A program made the translations under genes and the position numbers. A stretch of 64,000 nucleotides of DNA from Microcyclosporella mali (lineage: Eukaryota; Ascomycota; Dothideomycetes; Mycosphaerellales; Mycosphaerellaceae): positions 620,001 through 684,000 of the forward strand of contig NHNU01000003.1 of NCBI GenBank assembly GCA_002785985.1. Direction: 5' to 3'. The notes beneath the pieces were generated by a model that was not told the origin of the DNA, did no database searches, and saw nothing but the letters and a program-made list of their open reading frames with translations. Position 1 is the first letter of the stretch. Each line of letters begins with the position of its first letter. Shown one piece after another: positions 1 to 10,279 of this stretch.

Positions 1-206
1 GCAGACGGTCGCTCTAGCTCTTCCATGTCAATCGGTATTTTCTTGGGGCCCATGGAAGACTTTATAGCTGCTATGGTGCTATCGCGTTCGTCACGTTCTC
101 TCTCCTCCTTCGCGGCAGGATGCAGCGGGGAGTGGCCGTTGACGAGGTGCGGAGGTATTGGCTTCGGTCGCTGGCCGTTGACAAAGGGACTGGTATGTTC
201 ATTCAT
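1..206 (-). CDS. Unidentified protein, N-terminal 68 codons (runs off left edge)
   Basis: A minus-strand frame starts at the ATG at 206 and stays open to the window edge. It begins MNEHTSPFVNGQRPKPIPPH and is rich in Pro near the start. A charged stretch (KEERERDERD) follows, then a segment containing MGPKKIPIDMEELERP. Codon use and the Pro/charged composition look like a real exon rather than a chance frame. Only the N-terminus is present, so no family can be named. The overlapping plus-strand frames in this interval look like shadows. Confidence 0.5.
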   Translation of the reverse strand, partial: MNEHTSPFVNGQRPKPIPPHLVNGHSPLHPAAKEERERDERDSTIAAIKSSMGPKKIPIDMEELERPS

Positions 207-2047
207 GGCGTCTCTACGAAGGCACGATCGAGTATGACGAGAACTTCAGGGTGGTATGACGATCTCGAGGGAGAACTCGGAAGCTGCGAAGGCTCTGGCT
301 GACAGGTGATGGAGTGCTCGACAGGGTTGCGGTGACGGGACTAGGTGTAGTAGTTGGAGTGGGAGCATTCGATGTGGTAGAAGAGTTTGTCCATTTCGCG
401 CTGATCTACGAAGTGAACATGGCCCCCAGGAGCAAGATATGGAGCGCCGGTAGGTTTCACGGGTGCCGGACGGAGACAAGCTGACTGGATTTTTCGCAAA
501 GTGAAGTGGACAATGCCAGTGCCCGAGCTGCCAGTGCGCCCCGCTCGAGCGCGATTTGCGGCCAGCCCTCTTGACCCTGACCTTTTCTTCCACCACGCTG
601 CCATCTTGTGCCATCAACACCCTCCACCGATCATCAGGCGCCATCGTCACACTACCCGCATCGAACCGGGTCTTTGACTCATGTTCACTTGATTCCAAGA
701 TGACCTCCCTTGATGCGAAATGCAGGCGAAAGCGTCGCGCGACTTTGTGGCCCGTTTCCGCTGGACCAGGCGCTCTTGTTCATCGTTTGATCACCTCCCA
801 CCCCAAAGTCACGTCCCCATTTCTGGTCGTGGTCGTGCGTCAAGATGCAGGACGGCACTGCGCAATGCTGAGCATTTGCGTTGCGAACACTGGGCACATG
901 CAACGTACGTCGCCACGGACATGACACGATCGCGACAGCCGTCAGCGGTCTCGCACTAATCAAAATCACAACCCGCGCGCCTATTGCGAGGCTCACATCT
1001 TTGTCATCGTAGATAGAATATCCTGTGTTCCCTTAAGGCCAGGTAGTGGGCGAAATGCGTCTCAGTAAGTGAGAGCAGAGCCTTGCTAGCGAGAGATGGC
1101 CATGGCCCTGTGTCTGGTCTACGGCAACCACCGTACATTCCGGCTATTGGACACAGCGAATGTCCTGCCTGTTGGAGGCTTCAGACGACAAGGAGTGCAC
1201 TGAAATCACAACCACTTGATCATGGTTGGCGCCCGCCTCCGAGAGTCTGCTCTCGGAAGAGTTCACGCTCGTCACGAATCCCTGCTCAGACATTCGCCCA
1301 GTGGGATCATTCCATGTGGTCGCACCACTATCGCCATTGGAGGCAGTCATGATCACTTTTCAGACTTCAGATATGCGAGGTGTCGCTTGGCGAGGCAATA
1401 TGCATGAAAGCACGCCTTTCTGCCGCCATGCGGCGACCAGTGGAGACCTCCGCCAACACAATAAGGTCAACAGGACGACCGAGCCAACTGGACGCCTCAA
1501 GCGAAATTTGCGATGGTCCCGTACGATGAATCGTATCATTTCTGCGCAGCTTCAGGCAGGCTGAGCTGTCTCTCTGAGGAGAGTTTCATGTCACTGACAA
1601 TGCAGGTTCGTACACAACCGGCCAGTGCAGTGATGAGAATGACCACAGGTTGAGGGAGATGGTTCTGTGATTGCAAACTCATCAACAGTCGTTCTAGTGC
1701 ACTGACAAGATCACGCACGCTGCATTGCCAATATGTACAGCTGAGGGAGGGGCTCGGGCTCCTGATAATGATGATGCAGCGGCACCTGCCAAGCCGTCCT
1801 CGGCCTAGCAAAGACGGCCAGCCGCCGCTGACCTCTCGGGGAAGATGAACGCAGCCGCTGCATCGAGGTGGGTTCATGATCGTGGGCGTGTGAGGCGAGA
1901 CACACTGGCAATGTCGCCAATGGTACATGTCTACTGAGATCCGGTTCCTTTGTTTCGCTGGGAAAGTGCTCTTGGGCATCCCGCATCATCAGTCAGACCA
2001 ATTTCGCGGGAACTTCCTTGCGCTGTGACACGAACCTTGACTGCCGC
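207..2047. other. Intergenic, no supported gene
   Basis: About 1.8 kb between the edge gene and the CTD kinase. Several overlapping frames of 60-150 codons occur on both strands. One minus-strand stretch near 550-700 reads as plausible protein (MAQDGSVVEEK) but I could not join it to another exon with consistent phase. It probably holds the promoter and 5' leader of the kinase gene. Confidence 0.4.
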
Positions 2048-5032
2048 ATGGACGGGCTATCGCTGGGTAAACCTGGTGCAGGTGGTCGTCAGGAGGGTGG
2101 CCAGCAGACGCAACATCAGCAAAAAGGTGAAGATAGCAGGCACTTTCCGAGTCGCTCGCGAGGCGTAGACAGCGCACGTCGTGAGCCTTCTGAACTCTCC
2201 GCTCATCTTCCACACTTGCACACGTCGCCATCCCGTCACCGGTCGCCGTCCACCTCATCAGGCTCTCGCGATCGCAGCGGACATCGTCGCAGCAGGAGCA
2301 CCAGTCGACGACGTGCGCGCTCAACAAAAAAGTATTATCATCCGGATGATAGTGGCACCCATGAAATCCGGGACAACGGTCCGCCACCTCTATCTCTAGA
2401 ACGCCAAGAGCGTCTTACCTCCAGTCCACCACATCGCCCTCATCGCTCCAGCCAACGCGCAGAGTCGCCCACGTCGCACAGACACGGCTCACGATCCACA
2501 TCGCCGCCCAAACGCCATCCTCGCCATCATCACCACCATCACCATCGTCATTCTGCTCGCGACCAATCCCCTGCACATCGTCACCCACGGCAATCATCGG
2601 CAGGACGAGTAAGGTCATCACGGCCTGATCCAGAAAGAGACAGGCCTAGAGATAGCTGGGGTGCAGGCGCTTCTATCGAGGAACCTAGCCGACGCCGTCG
2701 CTCCCGATCAGCAGATTCGAGACGTCGTACTGCAGACAGTAGAGACCGAAGGCTGTCGTCCCAGCGACACCGAGGCAGGACACAGGAGGGCCATCGCCAT
2801 CACGGGCGACAAAGTCCCGACCCTACTCGTGCAAAGTCCTTGACATCCGGACACTCACAGTCTGGATCAAGAAGACTGCCATCGAGGGGCAGAGACCCTA
2901 TCTTGGCTCACAGCCGTTCACCTCGTCAACGCATCTCGTCTGTTCGGCGTGGTGACGTCGAAAGTCGCCGCTCTTTGAGTCGCAACAGTGTACGGTCACG
3001 CAGCGAGGATCGTGCTCGGGACTCGGAGATGTATAATCGTGGTGGTCACGACCCCCGATACGGTGGCTACCCTCACTCGCGAGGCTCTTATGGCCACCCA
3101 CGATCTGGCCAGCAGTCGTACTCCGGCTCGCCTAACCAAGGATACCAAAACCCATCATATCAACAGCAGCAGCAAGGAGGCGCCCCTTATTACCAGCCGC
3201 AGCCTGGGAGGCAGTATAGCAACCCACCTAGCGCTTCGAGTGGGGAAGCTTTCCCTCGCGCACCACCAAGAGGCGGTATGGCTGCTCGTGGTGGCCGTGC
3301 GCACTTTGCAAATCTATCGTGGACGCCTGGCGACGGTGTGAAAGGTGGACATCTCGTCCAGCCTGGCGACAAAGCCAAAGACGGCGCTGACGCTCAGCCA
3401 AAATCCGTAAAGTCGGTAGTCACAGCACCAGACCCCGAAGACGATGACAATCCATTCAGACCACCAGTGGACCTCCGTGCCGAAGATGAGAGCGCAAGGA
3501 AGAAGCGCAAGACCGAGACGTCCTCGATGCCTACCGGACCCGCCTCGACACAGCCGAAAACAGCAGAAGAGCTAGCAGCACAGGCGGAGAGAGAAAAGAA
3601 CAAAATCAGCTTTTCCATTAAAGGTCGCGCTAGTATGGCCGCATCAGAGAAGACGCCAATTGTACCAAAATCCGAAACATCTCCTTTGGCGGCCAAGAGG
3701 ACACCAGCTGGTATATCTCCTCTCGTGGCGAACAACGTACCCAAGAGCTCAAACTATGTTGGCAATACCAGGATTAACGAGCCTCGGAAGTCGACTACGC
3801 CAGCTACTCGGAAGCAGATTGTCAGAAAGAAGCGTATCAAGCCCAGACCCCAGCTTTCAGACGAGTTCAAACAGTCGGATAGTGTTTACTACAGAAAGAC
3901 CGGCAATGAGTCCGTGGTTGGGAGTGGCACATACGGCAAAGTGTATAAAGCAGTACACGTGTACACTGGTGGGCAGGTCGCATTGAAGAAGATCCGTATG
4001 GAGGGTGAACGTGATGGAGTAAGTTTTACTTCTGTCGTTCTCTTTATATCGTTCTCTAACAAATTACAGTTTCCGGTCACCGCTATTCGAGAGATCAAAC
4101 TCCTCCAGTCACTCAATCACATCAACGTGGTCCCCCTGCAAGAAGTCATGGTTGAGCGCAACGACTGCTTCATGGTGTTCGAATACTTATCACACGACCT
4201 GACTGGTCTCCTCAACCATCCGTCGTTTGCCCTGACCGCCGCTCATAGGAAGGATCTTGCGAAGCAACTCTTCGAAGGTCTTGATTACCTTCACAGAAGA
4301 GGAGTACTGCATCGCGATATTAAAGCAGCCAATATCCTCATATCGAAGTCAGGAGTACTGAAACTTGCCGACTTTGGGCTTGCTCGATTTTATGAGAAGC
4401 GACGAAAGCAGGACTACACCAATCGTGTCATCACCATCTGGTATCGAAGTCCCGAGCTTCTTCTTGGCGAGACGCAATATGGGCCGGCGGTCGATATCTG
4501 GAGTGCAGCCTGCGTGCTGGTCGAGATCTTCACGAGGCATGCCATCTTCCCAGGTGATGGTGGAGAAATTAATCAACTGGATAAGATCTACAATGTACTC
4601 GGAACGCCGTCACGTAGTGAGTGGCCTGGCATCACCGAGCTGCAGTGGTACGAGCTTCTCCGACCCACCCAACGCATTGCCAATACTTTCGAGGAGAAGT
4701 ACAAGGATCGTGTGTCGCCTGATGCATTCGAGCTCTTACAGGCCATGTTCGCATACGATCCTGCGAATCGGCCTTCGGCATCTGACGTTCTCGAACATCC
4801 CTATTTCACCACCGAAGATCCTCGGCCGGCACAAGTCATTGAGCTGGCGGATCTGGAGGGCGATTGGCACGAGTTTGAGTCAAAGGCACTGCGGAAGGAA
4901 AAAGAGAGACAAGATCGTGAAGCTCGTCGTCGGGAAAGAGATGCTCGTGAGGGCGAGAAGCGAAAGGCAGAAGATGCAGCTAGCGGTGGGGAAGCTAAGA
5001 GGCCCAAGGTCGTCGTCGATTCTGCAGCCTAG
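2048..5032 (+). CDS. CTK1: CTD kinase catalytic subunit (CTK1/CDK12-type)
   Basis: Cyclin-dependent kinase of the Ctk1/Lsk1/CDK12 group, which phosphorylates Ser2 of the RNA polymerase II C-terminal domain during elongation. Exons are 2048-4018 and 4070-5032 (977 aa). The 51-bp intron 4019-4069 (GTAAGT...CTAAC...CAG) falls before the cyclin-contact helix and its removal gives GFPVTAIREIK, close to CDK12. Residues 1 to about 620 are disordered, Arg/Ser-rich, with a His run (RHHHHHHHRHS) and Gln/Tyr/Gly-rich parts, like the RS region of CDK12/13. The kinase domain spans about 620-905: GSGTYGKVY loop, VALKK lysine (about 643), HRDIKAAN (about 736), DFGLAR (about 757), T-loop TNRVITIWYRSPE. A charged Lys/Glu/Arg tail follows. 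The frame is open upstream to a TTG at 2018, but the first ATG is at 2048. An unseen 5' exon is possible. Confidence 0.92.
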   Translation: MDGLSLGKPGAGGRQEGGQQTQHQQKGEDSRHFPSRSRGVDSARREPSELSAHLPHLHTSPSRHRSPSTSSGSRDRSGHRRSRSTSRRRARSTKKYYHPDDSGTHEIRDNGPPPLSLERQERLTSSPPHRPHRSSQRAESPTSHRHGSRSTSPPKRHPRHHHHHHHRHSARDQSPAHRHPRQSSAGRVRSSRPDPERDRPRDSWGAGASIEEPSRRRRSRSADSRRRTADSRDRRLSSQRHRGRTQEGHRHHGRQSPDPTRAKSLTSGHSQSGSRRLPSRGRDPILAHSRSPRQRISSVRRGDVESRRSLSRNSVRSRSEDRARDSEMYNRGGHDPRYGGYPHSRGSYGHPRSGQQSYSGSPNQGYQNPSYQQQQQGGAPYYQPQPGRQYSNPPSASSGEAFPRAPPRGGMAARGGRAHFANLSWTPGDGVKGGHLVQPGDKAKDGADAQPKSVKSVVTAPDPEDDDNPFRPPVDLRAEDESARKKRKTETSSMPTGPASTQPKTAEELAAQAEREKNKISFSIKGRASMAASEKTPIVPKSETSPLAAKRTPAGISPLVANNVPKSSNYVGNTRINEPRKSTTPATRKQIVRKKRIKPRPQLSDEFKQSDSVYYRKTGNESVVGSGTYGKVYKAVHVYTGGQVALKKIRMEGERDGVSFTSVVLFISFSNKLQFPVTAIREIKLLQSLNHINVVPLQEVMVERNDCFMVFEYLSHDLTGLLNHPSFALTAAHRKDLAKQLFEGLDYLHRRGVLHRDIKAANILISKSGVLKLADFGLARFYEKRRKQDYTNRVITIWYRSPELLLGETQYGPAVDIWSAACVLVEIFTRHAIFPGDGGEINQLDKIYNVLGTPSRSEWPGITELQWYELLRPTQRIANTFEEKYKDRVSPDAFELLQAMFAYDPANRPSASDVLEHPYFTTEDPRPAQVIELADLEGDWHEFESKALRKEKERQDREARRRERDAREGEKRKAEDAASGGEAKRPKVVVDSAA

Positions 5033-5239
5033 AAGGCTACTCTTGAGATGGTGGCGAAGGCCCGGGCGGAACACTGACGCAAAGCAAGCTAATCAACGGC
5101 TGCGCGAAGTGAACTTCCAGGCACACTAAGCATATGGATGCATGAGCTACAGATAGACATGACGCAAACTACCCTTGGGAATCAATCGTTGTAATTCGAC
5201 ACTCGATTGTCAACATCGTCATCATGTCTCTCGCGCGCT

Positions 5240-6051
5240 CTAAGACGGCTTCCCTCTCCTCGCCTCTGCGCCCGCCTCCGTCTTCATATCCTTGACTGTC
5301 TCGCTTGCCTTTGGCAGGCTCGGGAAGCGGAAGATCTTGCTCTGTCCTCCCTTCAGTCCCTCCCACAAACCATAAGTCCGCGTATTTGTCCACGTGAGAA
5401 ACCCGACGTACGGCTGCACATTCCAGTGCAGCGTCAACGTTGCATTCTCCCTCTCAGCAATCTTTCCCGTCACATCCGTGATCTGATACTTTGGTCTCTG
5501 ATCATTCAGCCTCACGATGCCCGGCTCTGTTCCCTCAGGATAAGGCTTCCCCGTCGCCTTCTTACTCTTCTTCGACGCGGTTGTCTTCTTCTTTGAGGAA
5601 GAAGGGTGGATGTAAGTGTTCGGGTGAAGAGGCGCGTCGGCGGCGGGAATGATGGCGTCCCAGATCACGACGTCGGATTGCGGGATCGTGGAAGGAGAGG
5701 AGGAGGGGTACGAGGCTGTGATGTAGAGGAAGATCTGTTTGGTGTTCCAGTTGAAGAGGCTGGAGAGATCGGCGGAGAGGTCGAAGGTGATGTGTGCATA
5801 TTCTTCGCGCTTGGTGCTGTAGTAGTGCGGGCGGCCCTTGGCTCTGTGGGTCGTTGTGAGACACGGTGGTCTTTCTGAGATGCAGAGTACAGGAAGTGGT
5901 GACCTTACACTTTTATGTTGGAGAGCTCGAGGCTTGCGGAGGGGGATTGTGGGCTGAGGAGGACACTGAGGGCTATGGCTCCGGCGACGGCGAAGGCGAC
6001 GGAGGTGAAGAAGCCGAAGACTTGTTGGAGGCGGTTGAGGGAGGAGTGCAT
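5240..6051 (-). CDS. SPC3: Signal peptidase complex subunit 3 (SPC22/23)
   Basis: Non-catalytic but essential subunit of the ER signal peptidase, a type II membrane protein with its bulk in the lumen. Exons on the minus strand are 6051-5909 and 5843-5240, with a 65-bp intron (GTAAGG...CACAG) giving 248 aa. The start MHSSLNRLQQ is followed by one membrane segment at about residues 12-34. The luminal domain opens with the family hallmark KGRPHYYSTKREEY and continues with FNWNTKQIFLY and a C-terminal LTWTNTRTYGLWEG. A Lys/Ser-rich insert (KKKTTASKKSKK) lies mid-domain. Length fits filamentous-fungal SPC3. The 3' end faces the 3' end of the CTD kinase gene about 200 bp away, a convergent pair. 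Confidence 0.92.
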
Positions 6052-7712
6052 GGTGGTGTTGGTGGTGAAGCAGGCTTTGCTGCTGGGATTCGAGTGGTCT
6101 ATTGCATTGCTGAATATTGGACACTGTAGCTCAAGCTTCACATGTGAGAGCTTGCAAGAGGTGAGGTGGCAGTTTGGGAGCGGAATTGCCTCCGATCCAG
6201 AGTCGCGAACGTCCGAGGGTCTTTGCTGTCCATACACACACACACACACTCTCTCTCTCTCTCTCTCTCTCCCCAAACCCCATGAAACAATCTCTTGCAA
6301 TCCCTCTGCCATCTAGGATCACAGATCATCGGAATTGCGCCGCGCGAGCATCAAGTACGCCTGACGATGTGCCTCAGTCGGCTTTCCTTCGATGGCGTGC
6401 GAAATGCCCCCTCTAAGTCGTCTTTTGTGGCGATTTCATGCAAATCAAATCTCGAGGTGCTACGACCAGATTTGCCACCAGAAGTTGGACAGCATCCAAG
6501 AGCGCATAATTATACTCTGAACACCACAACGCGAACAGACAGGATTGTCACGCGAAAAGACTTCGCCAACTATTCTGCGGCTGATGCTAGCCACATTTCC
6601 TCAATCGCTGATCGTTACTGTGATGGATCTTGAGCGGATCGGATGAAGTTCGCTTTCACCTAGAAAAAGCATATAAACACGCCACTTGCTACAAATATCC
6701 ACCACATGACTTCCCCGAAACAGCTCCGAGTACCTGTCACTGACTCGCAGGCATTCGCTATACCCGGCATGCCGATATATGGCAAGCCGATGCAATTGGC
6801 CATGACAAGCTAGCTTACTTGCATATCATCTTTCAAGAACGGGAGATGGCCAAAAGTCTGTTTTGCCTTTTCTTCCGACCCGATATACCCTTTCCGACCC
6901 GAAGCCTGCTGGCAGGTCATCTTTATCACATGCAGCAATTGGAAGCTCTATTGGCCCGAAACCAAGGATTCCGTCACAGACCCGACACAGTTGTTTCCAC
7001 CGCTCACGCCTGTTGATGTGAGGTTTGGCCATCTCGCGGTCAAAGGTTGCAGCCTCCTTATCGCCAATAGAACACTGCTACTCTTCTTCAAATGAGCTGA
7101 CAGAGAAGCCGAAGCCGTATTGTAAACAGTATCAGAATCCCTTCTCAGCCTCATGCGTATTGCTGGACCAATTGGCCCTTGGCCACAATGATGCTTGGCC
7201 GACTTCCCCATTTTCAATGTAGCCTCCCCTGCAGTAGTCAGCAGATGATCGCAACCTTGAGGATGGTCATTGGCCAACTTGTACGAGGACGAAGTGATAA
7301 GCCCAAGGTTTGCTGCCGCGAACACATGGCCATCGCGCTTGTCTAGTCAGTGCAGAAGCACGAGCACTCTGGACTGTCGATCCTTACGCTTTTGCTCGCG
7401 AAAATCTCCTCCCAACCCTCCTGGTGAGCACGGCTATTTCTCGATATGCATGCAAGGAACGTTTGGCCACGTTGGACGACAACCAAGTTGATGCAATGTT
7501 CATCTGTCGGACCAAACCCTAAAAGACCATTCTTCCAAGTAACGACTTCCCTACACCTCGTGTATCCCCCAGAGCAGCAAAATTCTATCACGGACATGAT
7601 CGCTCACGGCGACGATTTTGAGCCTTTCTGAGCACATCTACGGTGAATTCCGAGACGATCTTGTTTCGCCTGACCTTGTCGACCCCGAGAGAACGACGGC
7701 CGGAAGTCCACG
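6052..7712. other. Intergenic region between SPC3 and the rhodopsin-domain gene
   Basis: About 1.66 kb holding the SPC3 promoter, a CA/CT microsatellite and the upstream region of the rhodopsin-domain gene. The frames here (up to 135 codons) overlap each other on several strands, lack family signatures and were not called. Confidence 0.4.
6234..6271. repeat. Compound microsatellite (AC)n(CT)n
   Basis: Sixteen bases of alternating AC followed directly by about 22 bases of CT, 183 bp upstream of the SPC3 start codon. The CT arm is GA-rich on the SPC3 coding strand, so it lies in that gene's promoter or 5' leader. Confidence 0.9.
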
Positions 7713-9049
7713 ATGACGAGCGGTCACGCGCCTGGAGAGGCCGTCGTCGGCGTAACATTGAGCTTCACTATTCTTGCTGGTGTTACGACGCTGCTGCGAC
7801 TTTTCACGCGCATTCACATTGTGCGCAGCGCGGGACTGGATGACATTTCTATATCGCTGGCTATTGTCCTCTCGATTGTCCTTACAGTGACCATGTGTCA
7901 AGAAGGTAGGTCATCATAATGGAGACTACAATGAGACGACGAGCTGACGAATGAATCAGTGAAGTATGGGATGGGTCAGCATGAAGCCGCCCTCCGCCCG
8001 GGTGAGAACATGAGGTCCTTGATCTGGTTCTGGGCTTCCGTCTGGGTCTATTACCTGGCTTTGTGCTTCACCAAGCTCTCGATCCTGCTGCAATACCTCC
8101 GTATCTTCCCGCATCAGAAGACTCGGGTCTCTTGCTTCATCCTGATTGGTGTTGTTGTGGGCTGGACTTTCTGGGCTTTCTTCAGTGCTGTTTTTGCATG
8201 TTGGCCGATCCGCCACTTCTGGCATTCCGACATCCCTGGGACCTGTCTCAATCGATTGGCTGTGTGGTGCGTGCAGCATCTAGTGCTGACCAGGACTGAT
8301 TGTTGGGATGATAGCTGACGATTGGAAAGGTTCTCAAATGCCGCTGTCAACATCGTGACGGACATCTGTACAGTGATACTGCCAATGCCTGTACTCAACA
8401 GTTTGAGTGTGCCGAAGAGGCACAAGAACCTTCTAATGGCTGTTTTCGGATTGGGAGGTGAGCTAAGATATCACAAGTGCTCTCGTCACACGGCGTTACT
8501 GACCAAGAAACTACAGGTGTGACGTGCATCATCTCCATCCTTCGACTCCAAGGTCTATACGCCATCTCCAAGACTTTCGACGTCAGCTGGGAGAACCCTC
8601 TGGCAGCGATCTGGAGCAGCATGGAAGTCAACGTCGGCATCATCTGCAGCTGCCTTCCAACACTCAACGGCTGCCTGTCAAGATACTTTCCCAAGCTGTT
8701 TGGCTCATATCGTGGCCCCTATCACAGATCTCTTGACCTTGACGTCGAGCTCGGCACTCCACCACACTGCAAGTCGCACGCCAGTTGTCCGGCAGCGCGT
8801 AGCCATCGTGACGGCAGATTCTCGCGGCTGGGACGGAAGTCTGACGGTGGCGGCGAGGATAACAATGACGAAACGGATGAGGACGAGAGCCGAGGGTCAT
8901 ACAGCGAGAAGGGAAGCATCAGATTTTTGGATATTCCGAAGATTCAGGTGACGATGACGACTGCTGCGGAGCAAGAGGAGGAGCCGACAACGCGGAAAAG
9001 CGAGAGTATCAAATGCTTGGTGCCGGCCTTGCCTTATGAGGGTGCTTGA
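7713..9049 (+). CDS. Seven-TM fungal rhodopsin-domain membrane protein
   Basis: Member of the large fungal 'rhodopsin domain' integral membrane family (related to the PTH11-like proteins), usually of unknown ligand. Exons 7713-7905, 7960-8266, 8330-8457, 8517-9049; introns of 54, 63 and 59 bp; 386 aa. Family marks in order: TM1 from about residue 10, then LDDISISLA, TM3 with FWASVWVYYLALCFTKLSILLQ (split here: the core is ALCFTKLSILL followed by QYLRIF), TM4 ending FACWPI, a loop ending CLNRLAVW, then NAAVNIVTDI with ILPMPVL, TM6 starting FGLGGVTCIISILRL, and WSSMEVNVGIICSCLPTL. The cytosolic tail after residue 285 is acidic and Ser-rich (NNDETDEDES). No CFEM domain precedes the TM region. 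Function beyond membrane localisation cannot be deduced. Confidence 0.9.
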
Positions 9050-9361
9050 AACGTGATGCATTTCAATGGGACAGGACAACAGGACTGAATGTGTGCGAAT
9101 GAATGAGACTTCCTCAAATGCTACGAGAGACAACGACCAAATCCACTTCGTCAATTCCTGAAATCCTTAGAATCACCTTCTGAAAAATCCAGATCGTCCA
9201 TATGCCAGATGGCCCCCATTGACATACTGCACAGATCAAGCTTGCTTCCGATAAAATCCGTCGAATGCACCCGTCCTCTCTCAGCATTATATTGCAGCAG
9301 TAACATCAGCCAACTGACAAGACATACATATACGCATACACCTACTCAAGCACGACTATAT

Positions 9362-9392
<31 letters not shown>

Positions 9393-10279
9393 CTTCTTCC
9401 TCCACATCGCGCCAAGACCAAAATCTCGCAGAGAATAATCGACTCCTCGCTTCTGGGCCTCCGGGACATTCGAACACATCGCCGCGCACGCTTCATTGAC
9501 GCAGCGTTCAAGGTGCCGTTTTCGACGGACGCAGTGCTTGGTGAAGCTGGCGGAGGTGGAGACGGGAGGGGGGAGGGGGGGAGGAAGTTGTGTGGAGGGA
9601 GGTAGCCGGAGACATGTGAGACAGAAGTAAGGATGGGGGATTGATGAGAGTGCTGAGATTAGTGGTGGTGATGGAGTTGGCGAGAGCGGCGGCTTGGAGC
9701 TGGAGGATGGGGAGTATGGAGAGAGAAAGCCGGGCTGGAAAGGGAGGAGCTGGGTTGATCTCTGGGTTGAGCAAATTGGGTTTGTTGGGGATAGGAGGCG
9801 GTTAGGAGGAAAGAAGACATGTAGTGTAGGAGTCTTGAAGACATGTAATACTGGAAGTAAGACCAACAAGCAATCTCCAGGAGGACAGGCGGTCTGTACA
9901 TTCGGGTTGTCAGCCTTGATGAAGTGATGAGACATGTAGGAGAATAGGAGATTTGTATAACGCGATAAAAGAAGTGATTCAGCCATCTGAGGCTGGATGC
10001 CGCTGATTCCACACAATGCATCTCTCGTAGAGTGTTTTGTCTAAGTACAACCCGCTCAAGGAACCTGCCTTTCGCTCTCGTGATAGTGACGTGGGCAACA
10101 CTGACCTCCAATGGTGATTTTGTCCTTCGCAGCAGTCCGTGTCCAAAAGGAAAAGTGAATTCTGAAGGCCGTCTCCAAGAGAAAGGAGATGTTTTCTCCT
10201 CGCAGCGCCACTTATGGAAAGAATGCCGCTGAATGCATAAAACATGTGCGATGCAGTACAATACGCGGAAACGAGACAT
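9050..10279. other. Intergenic, low-complexity, no supported gene
   Basis: Lies between the rhodopsin-domain gene and the convergent DUF1996 gene. It contains a GCTCCT hexanucleotide run at about 9363-9393 and a G-rich stretch at 9560-9720. Long frames here (up to 224 codons on minus) are Pro/Ser-rich translations of the G/C-skewed DNA and overlap one another, so none is called. Confidence 0.4.
9363..9393. repeat. (GCTCCT)n tandem hexanucleotide run
   Basis: Five perfect copies of GCTCCT followed by imperfect CTTCTTCC. It lies in non-coding sequence downstream of the rhodopsin-domain gene. Confidence 0.85.

Noticed and set aside
5905..6312. A 135-codon minus frame overlapping the SPC3 start
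   Set aside because: Its C-terminal part is SPC3 exon 1. The part upstream of the Met at 6051 translates the GA/GT microsatellite and is not protein-like.
9342..10016. A 224-codon minus frame rich in Pro/Ser
   Set aside because: It follows strong G/C strand skew and a hexanucleotide repeat, overlaps other long frames, and has no motif.
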